Positions 1-5,095 are shown, numbered from the stretch's first letter. The stretch: 8,256 bases of DNA from an uncultured bacterium (GCA_903933085.1 CAIZIN010000051.1:1-8256); one strand, 5' to 3'. The notes: a model not told the origin generated them from the letters alone. A program made the numbers and translations.

Positions 1-527
1 CATGTTACATCCACTAAATCCCAATTATTTATATATTTAATATTTTTAATATAAAAATCAAAAACCTGTTTCTTTTCTATTTCTGCAGCCAATGTGTCAT
101 TCCCGCGAAGGTGGGTTGAAATTGGGGTGGGACCCAATTTCAAAGACGGAGCACGCCGGTGCGAGTCGGGGTCGCGAGATTTTTCAGTAGAAAAAGACTC
201 GTGACTCCAATTCGAATTTTTCAGACTAGATCCTCGTATTCGCAAGGATGACAAACTCGAAGTCTTTTGAAGTTTCTCATATTTATAAGTCAAAATTAAT
301 AGAGCTGTTAACCTGCATTCATGAATACCACTACTCAATAATTCTTGTAAATCAGCAAACGAAGAATTTTCAAATTCTTTTGCAATCTTTCTTTGCTCAG
401 GTACATTAATACCCCAGAAAATATCACCTTCTCCATACTCCCCTACTCCAGTCTTAAAAAATCCAGAAAGTAACTTGGCCTTTCCTTTATTTTTAAGTTT
501 TGAGAGTTTAGTTATTATTGCGTTCAT
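1..527 (-). CDS. alkD: AlkD-type DNA-7-alkylguanine glycosylase, 3' part beyond the window, interrupted in frame by a repeat
   Basis: HEAT-repeat DNA glycosylase that removes positively charged alkylated bases (N3-/N7-alkylpurines). The frame is open from the ATG at 525-527 to the window edge (175 codons seen). The N-terminal part carries family-like text: FFKTGVGEYGEGDIFWGI (residues 23-40), VPEQRKIAKEF (42-52), GIHECRLTALLIL (67-79). After an insertion it resumes at KKQVFDFYIKNIKYINNWDLVD (152-173, quoted in part). W169 and D173 match the spacing of Trp109 and Asp113, active-site residues of Bacillus cereus AlkD. That puts the Trp about 60 residues late, which fits the 52-codon repeat at 97-252 plus a few linker residues. 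The insert lies between helical segments (after YKYEK) and has no stop, so the gene may still be functional. The start is supported by a -10 box six bases upstream. It is divergent from the gene at 626. The family call is from remembered conserved text. Confidence 0.85.
   Translation of the reverse strand, partial: MNAIITKLSKLKNKGKAKLLSGFFKTGVGEYGEGDIFWGINVPEQRKIAKEFENSSFADLQELLSSGIHECRLTALLILTYKYEKLQKTSSLSSLRIRGSSLKNSNWSHESFSTEKSRDPDSHRRAPSLKLGPTPISTHLRGNDTLAAEIEKKQVFDFYIKNIKYINNWDLVDVT
97..252. repeat. 156-bp palindromic repeat element (copy A) inserted inside alkD
   Basis: The ends are inverted repeats: GTCATTCCCGCGAA at 97-110 and TTCGCAAGGATGAC at 239-252 (two mismatches over 14). Inside, 116-126 and 133-143 form a perfect 11-bp stem with a 6-base loop. 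Two smaller hairpins follow: GCAC/GTGC near 151-162 and TTTTTC/GAAAAA near 180-195. The length is a multiple of three (52 codons) and the frame used by alkD has no stop, giving a Ser/Arg-rich insert at residues 92-144. The element is visibly more GC-rich than the surrounding gene. A relative lies at 2645-2754. No transposase is encoded in the element, so movement in trans is an inference. Confidence 0.85.
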
Positions 528-533
528 AAATTT

Positions 534-539
534 ATTATA
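534..539 (-). promoter_or_regulatory. -10 element of alkD, placed for a leaderless transcript
   Basis: On the minus strand TATAAT is followed by exactly six bases (AAATTT) and then the alkD ATG. Transcription starting 6-7 bases after the -10 box would begin at or next to the A of the ATG. No good -35 box is visible (CTATCA at the 17-bp position). Confidence 0.6.
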
Positions 540-540
540 T

Positions 541-560
541 ATCATAAATACCGTTATGAT
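541..560. promoter_or_regulatory. 20-bp inverted repeat between the divergent promoters, possible operator
   Basis: ATCATAA (541-547) and TTATGAT (554-560) are perfect inverted repeats around a 6-bp spacer. The site overlaps the -10/-35 spacer of alkD and lies 11 bp from the -35 box of the gene at 626, so a bound protein could affect both. No regulator gene is seen in the window. Confidence 0.4.
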
Positions 561-571
561 AGTACACCAAA

Positions 572-600
572 TTGACATTTGTAAAATTGTATTATATTAT
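572..600 (+). promoter_or_regulatory. Sigma-70 type promoter of the small plus-strand gene
   Basis: TTGACA (572-577), a 17-bp spacer and TATTAT (595-600) make a near-consensus housekeeping promoter. The predicted start near 607 gives a leader of about 19 nt before the ATG at 626. The promoter argues against reading the protein from the TTG that lies inside the -35 box. Confidence 0.75.
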
Positions 601-625
601 AGAAATTGGAAACAAACTAATCCTT

Positions 626-880
626 ATGAAAGTTAAAGCACATCTCATTATTGATAGCAGATCTAACATTGCAATCAAAGGCTCACAAGACGTTGCCCAA
701 CTGAAGCTTGAAAGCGAAGAATTCAATGAAGAACGATACGGCATAACATACAGATCATTTAAGAAAGAAAGGACCGTTGTAACAGTTACGTTTGAAGTTC
801 CTGACACGGTTTTTGACAGATCACCGGTTCCAGTAATTGAAGCAAGTATAGTTCCGCCAAGCGATTTGACTACCGCATAA
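626..880 (+). CDS. Small protein of unknown function, 84 aa
   Basis: Not recognised. The protein is short, soluble and charged, with no signal peptide and no membrane segment. Alternating hydrophobic residues (VKAHLIID, RTVVTVTFEV) suggest beta strands. The tail is Pro/Val-rich (SPVPVIEASIVPPSD) and may be flexible. The frame is open further upstream to a TTG at 572, but that codon is part of the -35 box, so I take the ATG at 626. No clear Shine-Dalgarno sequence precedes it; a GGA lies too far upstream (608-610). It is the only plus-strand gene in the window, is single-gene transcribed (promoter 572-600, terminator 881-907) and is divergent from alkD. A good promoter and terminator make a real gene likely. 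Confidence 0.7.
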   Translation: MKVKAHLIIDSRSNIAIKGSQDVAQLKLESEEFNEERYGITYRSFKKERTVVTVTFEVPDTVFDRSPVPVIEASIVPPSDLTTA

Positions 881-907
881 AGACCACAGTATACTGTGAT
901 CTTTTTT
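881..907 (+). terminator. Intrinsic terminator of the 84-aa gene
   Basis: GACCACAG (882-889) pairs with CTGTGATC (894-901) with one C-A mismatch, around a TATA loop, and is followed by six Ts (902-907). It starts directly after the TAA stop. Confidence 0.85.
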
Positions 908-957
908 ATTATATATAATACCATTTTCAGTTTTATAATTTATACTATTTTATTCAC

Positions 958-973
958 TTATTCGCGCGAATAA
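958..973. repeat. Perfect 16-bp palindrome in the convergent intergenic space
   Basis: TTATTCGCGCGAATAA is its own reverse complement. It sits between the terminators of two convergent genes, and the AT-rich stretch 908-957 beside it shows nothing else. Function unknown. It lacks the GTCAT ends of the dispersed repeats in this window. Confidence 0.5.
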
Positions 974-980
974 TTCTGCC

Positions 981-1018
981 AAAAAAAAATGGATGGGCAA
1001 CGTTTGTTGCACATCCAT
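981..1018 (-). terminator. Strong intrinsic terminator of the 3D-domain gene
   Basis: Read on the minus strand, ATGGATG-T-GCAAC pairs with GTTGC-C-CATCCAT (989-1018): 12 base pairs, one internal mismatch and a four-base loop. It is followed by nine Us (981-989 on the plus strand are As). It begins five bases after the TGA stop, which shows that TGA is a true stop in this genome. Confidence 0.92.
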
Positions 1019-1023
1019 ACATA

Positions 1024-1644
1024 TCAATTCTGAGTCAGAAAATTTATATCCCTCTGCTTAAGCGCTCGAGAGACAATTTCTTTACTGCTCGGCCAGAAAT
1101 CGATTGACATGCGCTCTTTCAAGCGATTCCTCAATTTTGAGAGACTTAAGCCTTCAAGACTTTTGTCTTTGATGACGACAACAGACATCCAATCATCATA
1201 ATCTCTAGTTGAGTAAATATCGATTACTGGTCGCTTGGCATATTTATTACCAAGTTTTTCTTTTTTAGCGAGGGTTCGTGAAGCCTTTCTATTCTTCACG
1301 TCTCCACCTGTGTCCACACAAAGAAAACTATTTGAAGAGCCATTCTTTGTGGTTACAATTATAAGTGAACCATACGGTATCACTTCCGGATCGATGGCAA
1401 TAGAGCCAACGGTTCTCGGTCCTACCTCACAGAGCTTGAGACTCGTAGAGGAAAGACCCCTTCTTGTTTCCCTGTCTGCACCGGATTCAGTTTTGTGATA
1501 TGTAGTCGCACGGACATCCATAACACACACTTCGAATCCTTGCGTCAACAAGGTGTTGTAACTTTTGCTTTCTTCACCACTTTTTGCGCAAACGCTCATT
1601 GTGGTGCCTATTGCAAATGTCGCAACCAACATTTTATTTACCAT
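1024..1644 (-). CDS. Secreted 3D-domain (double-psi beta-barrel) protein, likely peptidoglycan-active
   Basis: 206 aa. The 3D domain is the small barrel shared by MltA lytic transglycosylases and Firmicute YuiC/YabE-type proteins; it acts on peptidoglycan glycan strands. The three name-giving aspartates are visible: D85 in GSIAIDPEVIPYGS, D111 in CVDTGGDVKN and D142 in PVIDIYSTRD. The domain covers about residues 44-155. An extended C-terminal helix-rich tail (160-206) is not recognised. Residues 1-20 look like a short signal peptide with possible cleavage after VCA; Cys19 is not in a proper lipobox. A Met at residue 5 (1630-1632) is an alternative start. No Shine-Dalgarno sequence is evident. 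The KNRKASRTLAKKEK stretch between the second and third Asp looks longer than usual for the domain. It has its own terminator and is probably monocistronic. The substrate is inferred from the family only. Confidence 0.8.
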   Translation of the reverse strand: MVNKMLVATFAIGTTMSVCAKSGEESKSYNTLLTQGFEVCVMDVRATTYHKTESGADRETRRGLSSTSLKLCEVGPRTVGSIAIDPEVIPYGSLIIVTTKNGSSNSFLCVDTGGDVKNRKASRTLAKKEKLGNKYAKRPVIDIYSTRDYDDWMSVVVIKDKSLEGLSLSKLRNRLKERMSIDFWPSSKEIVSRALKQRDINFLTQN

Positions 1645-1663
1645 TGTTTTTTGCTTTGTTCAC

Positions 1664-1684
1664 GGACTGTATAACGAACTGTCC
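1664..1684. promoter_or_regulatory. Interrupted inverted repeat upstream of the 3D-domain gene
   Basis: GGACTGT (1664-1670) and ACTGTCC (1678-1684) are inverted repeats with a central T-T mismatch, separated by 7 bp. The site lies in the predicted 5' leader, or overlaps an alternative -10 (TATACA, 1668-1673), so it could be an operator or an RNA hairpin. Confidence 0.3.
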
Positions 1685-1690
1685 TTACTA

Positions 1691-1719
1691 CTTGTAACCT
1701 TTTATCGTTATAATGTCAA
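1691..1719 (-). promoter_or_regulatory. Candidate promoter of the 3D-domain gene
   Basis: On the minus strand a perfect TTGACA (1714-1719) is followed after 17 bp by TACAAG (1691-1696, 4 of 6 to TATAAT). It predicts a leader of about 40 nt. TATACA at 1668-1673 is an alternative -10 without a good -35. Confidence 0.45.
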
Positions 1720-1749
1720 GTTTTTGTGTAGTTTAATGGACATATGGAG

Positions 1750-1777
1750 TATTTCGATTGAAATTCCTATTTCGATT
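1750..1777. repeat. Two direct 10-bp repeats, period 18
   Basis: TATTTCGATT occurs at 1750-1759 and 1768-1777. The second copy covers the stop codon of the hydrolase gene. The pair lies about 30 to 60 bp upstream of the -35 box of the 3D-domain gene, where an activator could bind, but it may be chance in AT-rich DNA. Confidence 0.35.
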
Positions 1778-2516
1778 CCAAAAATACTTTAATTTTATTC
1801 CAAAATCTAGGAGTGTGTATGAGCGAAGTTGATAGATGTCCGCCGATCTTATGAGGTACAAAAGTACAGCCAAGTTTTTTTGCAAATTTTTCAGTTGGTT
1901 CAAAGGCAACAACCTCATCATCTTTTGCATGATATATCATTATTTTATTCGCAGACAAATCCCCTATAGCCTCGACGGGATTATAGAAACCACCTTTCTT
2001 TAATTTAAGAAAATCCTTAGGTGAAAATCTATAGCCATTTCCAAATGCTTTCATCATGAATTCTGAAAGGTGTTCGAAAGGTTCTGTCTTACTTTCAATT
2101 CTCCAATCCACAACAGGAGAAAGAGCAACAGCCTTTTTCACACTCTTATGAACAGAAGCTAGAAGTACAGCTGCGCCACCAAAACTTGAACCCATTAAAT
2201 ACACTTCAGGTTTTTTAATCGAAAATTCTTGCCCTGCCCATAGCTCAGTAAATCCACTTTCAAGTTCAGAAATTATATCTAGAATATCTGTATGCGGTGA
2301 ATCTTTCAGAAACTTTCCATCACTTTCCCAGCTTCCACGATATCTTGGTAAAATCGCCCAATACCCTTCTTTTGCTAAAAATTCCAACAAGTCATTTCTC
2401 CTACCTAGATAACCAGGCATTCCTGTACATAAAATCACAACTTTATTTGATTTATTAACAGCAGGTAAAAACTCAGCAATAATCTCACTTTTGAATTTTG
2501 TTCTTAAAATTTGCAT
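1767..2516 (-). CDS. Alpha/beta hydrolase, prolyl-oligopeptidase/esterase-like
   Basis: 249 aa, a compact single-domain serine hydrolase, probably cytoplasmic (no signal peptide). The nucleophile elbow G-S-S-F-G-G places the catalytic Ser at 111, after the strand EVYLM. D200 in HAKDDEVV and H227 in GGHLS complete the likely Ser-Asp-His triad in the usual order. CTGMPGYLGRR (30-40) is the expected oxyanion-hole region after the first strands. LPRYRGSWESDGKF (57-70) is typical of the S9/dienelactone-hydrolase-like group. Substrate unknown: an ester or peptide bond is all that can be inferred. The ATG at 2514-2516 is supported by an extended -10 box six bases upstream. A terminator at 2548-2580 separates it from the helicase, so it is its own transcription unit. 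No terminator is clear behind it; its TAG lies in the direct repeat at 1768-1777. Confidence 0.82.
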   Translation of the reverse strand: MQILRTKFKSEIIAEFLPAVNKSNKVVILCTGMPGYLGRRNDLLEFLAKEGYWAILPRYRGSWESDGKFLKDSPHTDILDIISELESGFTELWAGQEFSIKKPEVYLMGSSFGGAAVLLASVHKSVKKAVALSPVVDWRIESKTEPFEHLSEFMMKAFGNGYRFSPKDFLKLKKGGFYNPVEAIGDLSANKIMIYHAKDDEVVAFEPTEKFAKKLGCTFVPHKIGGHLSTSLIHTPRFWNKIKVFLESK

Positions 2517-2522
2517 TCAAGT

Positions 2523-2531
2523 ATTTTAGCA
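2523..2531 (-). promoter_or_regulatory. Extended -10 promoter of the hydrolase gene, leaderless spacing
   Basis: Minus strand TGC-TAAAAT (TGn extension plus -10 box at 2523-2528), then six bases (ACTTGA) and the ATG. The -35 position falls inside the terminator stem and has no consensus, as is common for extended -10 promoters. Confidence 0.6.
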
Positions 2532-2547
2532 TGAAGAGCGATTTACC

Positions 2548-2580
2548 AAAAATGCCGAGCGCCTTGCGCTCGGCATTTTT
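2548..2580. terminator. Bidirectional-looking terminator hairpin after the helicase gene
   Basis: 2548-2562 and 2566-2580 are perfect inverted repeats (15 bp, GC-rich core GCCGAGCGC, 3-base loop). Each side ends in a run of five T/A pairs, giving a U-tract in either direction. In use it should end transcripts arriving from the helicase, about 200 nt downstream of its stop, and it insulates the hydrolase gene. Confidence 0.88.
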
Positions 2581-2598
2581 CTTTTTAATATTTTGAAT

Positions 2599-2619
2599 TT
2601 TGGATTTGTTTCGGATTTC
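2599..2619 (-). repeat. 21-bp module shared with the core of the element at 7039-7176
   Basis: On the minus strand this reads GAAATCCGAAACAAAT, then CCAAA. The same text, with one change (TCAAA), is at 7091-7111 on the plus strand: 20 of 21 positions agree. The flanks are also similar (AATCTGAAATCC against AGCACGAAATCC). Confidence 0.7.
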
Positions 2620-2644
2620 AGATTTAGTATCGGAATTCAAACCT

Positions 2645-2754
2645 GGATCACACATAATTTCTTGCAAGAAATTTGTTCGATCCCGACTCGGCTCGTCAGC
2701 CTCCGTCTTTGAATCGTATCCCATACGATTCAACTCCGCATTCGCGAGGATGAC
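2645..2754 (-). repeat. Palindromic repeat element (copy B), relative of the alkD insert
   Basis: Read on the minus strand it starts GTCATCCTCGCGAA at 2754. It then has a perfect 11-bp hairpin (2723-2733 with 2709-2719), the block TTCAAAGACGGAG shared with copy A, a small GCT/AGC hairpin, the block CGAGTCGGGATCG (one change from copy A), and an 18-bp perfect palindrome at 2656-2673. The blocks come in the same order and direction as in copy A read on the plus strand. The distal GTCAT end is not found, so this copy seems truncated or decayed near 2645. Confidence 0.75.
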
Positions 2755-2762
2755 AAGTCTAG

Positions 2763-2790
2763 AGCCTAAAGCCTAAAGACTAACGCCTAA
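2763..2790. repeat. Four tandem 7-bp units at the end of the helicase gene
   Basis: AGCCTAA, AGCCTAA, AGACTAA and CGCCTAA lie head to tail. The last unit contains the helicase TAG stop (2787-2789), so the tract defines where the protein ends. Confidence 0.7.
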
Positions 2791-4268
2791 TCCACGAACG
2801 TCAGTGCCTTCCCTGTCTTGTCTGCACGGCCGGTTCGGCCGATACGGTGGACATAGTCCTCATAAGTTTCAGGAAGATCATAGTTGATCACATGAGATAC
2901 GTTTGGAATGTCTAGGCCTCGGGCAGCAACATCGGTAGCTACCATCATCTGAACTGTATTGTCTTTAAATAATTTCAACGCTCGCTGTCTTTGGGCATGA
3001 GCTTTATCGCCGTGAATAGATACAGCCTTAAAGCCTCTATCTGCTAACATATTTGTTAGCTTTTCAACACCATGCTTTGTTCTTCCGAAAATAAGCACCT
3101 TACTGAATTCTGGCTGAATTAAAAGCTCATGAAGTACATCAAGCTTTTGTCCGCCCTTAACTCGAACAACATCTTGATCAATACTTTTTGCTGTATCTTG
3201 AGTTTTCACTGAGATACGAACTGGATTTTTCAAGAAGTCATTAATGATTCTTTCAATTTCTGGCGATAGAGTTGCTGAAAAGAATAGAGTTTGTCTTTCT
3301 TTTGGCATAAGTCCCATCACATATTTCATGTCGTTGATGAATCCCATATCAAGCATTCTATCTGCTTCATCAAGAACAAGGTTTCGACATTTTGAAAGAT
3401 TTAGACTTCGTCTTTCGATAAGGTCCTTCAAACGTCCTGGAGTTCCAATAATAAAGTTGTTGAAATATCGTAACTCAGAAATTTGCTTTCCGATATACGC
3501 ACCACCCACGCAACACACTGAGAAAATTTTAAGTCCTTTTATAAAAGTCTTAAGCTCTTCGTCAATTTGAATCGCTAACTCTCGAGTAGGCGCCATAATT
3601 AGCACTTGTTCATCTGGGTTTAGAATTGCTTTGTTGATAAGTGGAATGAGAAAGGCTGCTGTCTTTCCTGTTCCTGTGTTTGCAATACCCACAACATCTT
3701 CTCCTTTGAGAATATGGGGGATAATTTTGTCTTGAATTGGTGAAGGATTTTTAAATCCTTTAGTTTCAATATTTTTCTTTAGGTTTTCTTCTACTAGAAA
3801 GTCACTGAATGAATGTTCTGGTACAAAAATATCAACTTCTTCTGTAATTACAGCTTTGTTAATAAATCTTGAAATATCTAGACGAGGACCTTTTGAACCT
3901 CGACCTCCTGCTTTACCACCGAATCGAGGTCGGCCACCAAAGCCACCCCTACCGGTAGAGGGTCTGCTACTTCCACCAAATCGCGAACCAGAACTTGATC
4001 CACCTGAAAAGCTTCCACCTCGACTAGGAGATGGCCGGCTACCATAAGAGCTACCGCCAGTACTTCTACTGCCATATGAACTACCTGTAGTACTTGCACT
4101 TGGTGCAGAACTTCGGCCTCGAGTTCCATATGAACTTGAGCCACCACCCCTGCCTGCTGAGGGTCTACTACTTGATGCAGATGATCTATTTGAAGATGAT
4201 CCACCACTTCTACTACTTGGAGCTGAAGAATTACTGTTTCTGTTTCCAGAATTTGTTTTTGAATACAT
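2787..4268 (-). CDS. DEAD-box ATP-dependent RNA helicase with N-terminal disordered RGG/SYG region
   Basis: 493 aa. It unwinds RNA duplexes and remodels ribosomal or messenger RNPs using ATP. All core motifs are present: Q motif GFKNPSPIQ (171-179), motif I ANTGTGKT (196-203), Ia PTREL (227-231), Ib TPGR (276-279), II DEAD (300-303), III SAT (331-333), V VATDVAARGLDIP (443-455) and VI HRIGRTGR (474-481). Residues 1-129 are low complexity, built of Ser, Gly and Arg, with three SSYG[ST]R units (45-50, 63-68, 73-78) and several RGG/GRGG patches. In the bacterial relatives I know, such RNA-binding tails are usually C-terminal. The C-terminus stops soon after motif VI (KALTFVD), without the final helix seen in RhlE-like proteins; the stop is in a repeat tract. 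Transcribed from a consensus promoter with a long leader. The closest named class is RhlE/CsdA-like, but I assign no symbol. Confidence 0.95.
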   Translation of the reverse strand: MYSKTNSGNRNSNSSAPSSRSGGSSSNRSSASSSRPSAGRGGGSSSYGTRGRSSAPSASTTGSSYGSRSTGGSSYGSRPSPSRGGSFSGGSSSGSRFGGSSRPSTGRGGFGGRPRFGGKAGGRGSKGPRLDISRFINKAVITEEVDIFVPEHSFSDFLVEENLKKNIETKGFKNPSPIQDKIIPHILKGEDVVGIANTGTGKTAAFLIPLINKAILNPDEQVLIMAPTRELAIQIDEELKTFIKGLKIFSVCCVGGAYIGKQISELRYFNNFIIGTPGRLKDLIERRSLNLSKCRNLVLDEADRMLDMGFINDMKYVMGLMPKERQTLFFSATLSPEIERIINDFLKNPVRISVKTQDTAKSIDQDVVRVKGGQKLDVLHELLIQPEFSKVLIFGRTKHGVEKLTNMLADRGFKAVSIHGDKAHAQRQRALKLFKDNTVQMMVATDVAARGLDIPNVSHVINYDLPETYEDYVHRIGRTGRADKTGKALTFVD

Positions 4269-4453
4269 AAAATTTTAATACTCTTTCTTTTGGAAAGGGT
4301 CTTTATTGTCTCATTAAATATATGAGAATATTAGTCTTTAGAGATTAAAGGTAAGGCGACTATGAAATCTCTGAAGTTTCGAAAAGCGTACAATTGTGCG
4401 TCTTTCTGCCAAAATAGCTAGATAACACACCAAAACCAATGAGATTAACTTAC
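4269..4453 (-). promoter_or_regulatory. Long (about 185 nt) 5' leader of the helicase mRNA, with local hairpins
   Basis: The leader is defined by the promoter at 4460-4488 and has no gene. On the minus strand AGAGATT and AATCTCT (7 bp) enclose TAGTC, which can also pair with GACTA just downstream, a pseudoknot-like arrangement (roughly 4326-4370). Further on, CTCAT/ATGAG and CTTTC/GAAAG make small hairpins shortly before the ATG. AGAAAGAG about 13 nt before the ATG is a weak, distant ribosome-binding candidate. Long structured leaders are known for cold-induced RNA helicase mRNAs such as E. coli csdA; whether this one senses temperature is inference. Confidence 0.5.
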
Positions 4454-4459
4454 CCCATA

Positions 4460-4488
4460 ATTATATACCTTTTTAGCTTTTTTGTCAA
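4460..4488 (-). promoter_or_regulatory. Fully consensus sigma-70 promoter of the helicase gene
   Basis: TTGACA (4483-4488), exactly 17 bp, TATAAT (4460-4465) on the minus strand: 12 of 12 consensus bases with ideal spacing. The start is expected near 4453. This is the strongest promoter in the window and suggests a highly expressed gene. Confidence 0.92.
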
Positions 4489-4503
4489 TGATTGTGATGA
4501 TTA

Positions 4504-4956
4504 TTATTTTTTAGTTCTTCTTCTCCTCCCTTCCTCTAACCTATCGACAAAATCTGTCATTACCTTTATGACTCCAGGATATTCTTTCAAAATTCTTTCA
4601 TAATGCTCAGGATTCAGATATGGCACTTCTTTAAAGGCCGAGAACATTTCTTGAAGAGGTTTAGCAACAGCTAAGGCCTTCTGTGCAGTGTTCATCTTAG
4701 CTTGGATTTTTTCTCCATCATGAAACATGCTTTGGTCTGAAACTGATTCCATACCAAGTCCAGTTCTAGCTTCTATCAAAGGATTAATTAAACCACGTCT
4801 TAAATATTCACCTACTTCACTTGTTGCTTTAGCCGATAGAGCCTCATAATCAGAATCTTCGATCTTAAATTCATTTAATAAGTTTAGTAAAATACCTAGT
4901 TCTTTAGAAATAATATTGTAGTATTCTGATTTGTGGTCATTTTCAAATTTTTCCAT
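4504..4956 (-). CDS. Helical protein of unknown function, 150 aa
   Basis: Not recognised. Charged, with no signal peptide or membrane segment. Composition predicts mostly alpha helices: about 10-30 (YYNIISKELGILLNLLNEF), 35-65, 84-110 and 116-141. The C-terminus is strongly basic (EEGRRRRTKK), which may contact nucleic acid; this is inference. The ATG at 4954-4956 is chosen because an extended -10 box lies exactly six bases upstream; the ATG at 4958-4960 is out of frame. The gene has its own promoter. No terminator is seen between its TAA and the helicase promoter, which begins 16 bp downstream, so read-through into the helicase leader is possible. The gene upstream is closed off by the terminator at 5054-5086. 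Confidence 0.75.
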   Translation of the reverse strand: MEKFENDHKSEYYNIISKELGILLNLLNEFKIEDSDYEALSAKATSEVGEYLRRGLINPLIEARTGLGMESVSDQSMFHDGEKIQAKMNTAQKALAVAKPLQEMFSAFKEVPYLNPEHYERILKEYPGVIKVMTDFVDRLEEGRRRRTKK

Positions 4957-4962
4957 TCATTT

Positions 4963-4971
4963 ATTGTATCA
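4963..4971 (-). promoter_or_regulatory. Extended -10 promoter of the 150-aa gene, leaderless spacing
   Basis: Minus strand TGA-TACAAT (4963-4971), then AAATGA and the ATG. A weak TTGCTA lies 16 bp upstream as a possible -35. Confidence 0.6.
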
Positions 4972-5053
4972 AAACATATACCCTTAGCAACTTTAAGTAA
5001 TATATGTTAAATATGGACAAAATAAACCTTAAATTCACTCAGAAATTTTTATT

Positions 5054-5086
5054 AAAAAAGACTCAAACCGTTGAAGATTTGAGTCT
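5054..5086 (-). terminator. Intrinsic terminator after the cold-shock-like gene
   Basis: Minus strand AGACTCAAA (5078-5086) pairs perfectly with TTTGAGTCT (5059-5067), 9 bp with a 10-base loop, followed by six Us. It starts 10 bases after the TGA at 5096-5098, which supports TGA as a stop. Confidence 0.9.
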
Positions 5087-5095
5087 ATGATATAT

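Noticed and set aside
97..252. alkD as a pseudogene
   Set aside because: The frame stays open through the insert and family text is intact on both sides with the active-site Trp and Asp present; nothing seen shows it is dead, though the end is outside the window.
1019..1026. TGA recoded to glycine as in Gracilibacteria/Absconditabacteria
   Set aside because: Two genes end in TGA with an intrinsic terminator within about 10 bases, so TGA acts as a stop.
1565..1792. Plus-strand 75-codon frame over the 3D-domain gene start
   Set aside because: It overlaps the signal peptide of a well-supported gene and its promoter, has no ribosome-binding site and no recognisable pattern.
2674..2690. tRNA T-arm-like text GTTCGATCCC in repeat copy B
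   Set aside because: The flanking bases do not form the T stem, and no D arm, anticodon arm or acceptor stem is present. Copy A has GCGACCCC at this place, so it belongs to the repeat family.
2485..2733. 82-codon minus-strand open frame upstream of the hydrolase
   Set aside because: It runs through the repeat, the terminator hairpin and the hydrolase promoter, has no start signals and no protein-like pattern.
3856..4207. Open frames on other frames and strand over the helicase N-terminus
   Set aside because: They are by-products of the Ser/Gly/Arg-rich codons; they give Pro- or Val/His-rich low-complexity text without start signals.
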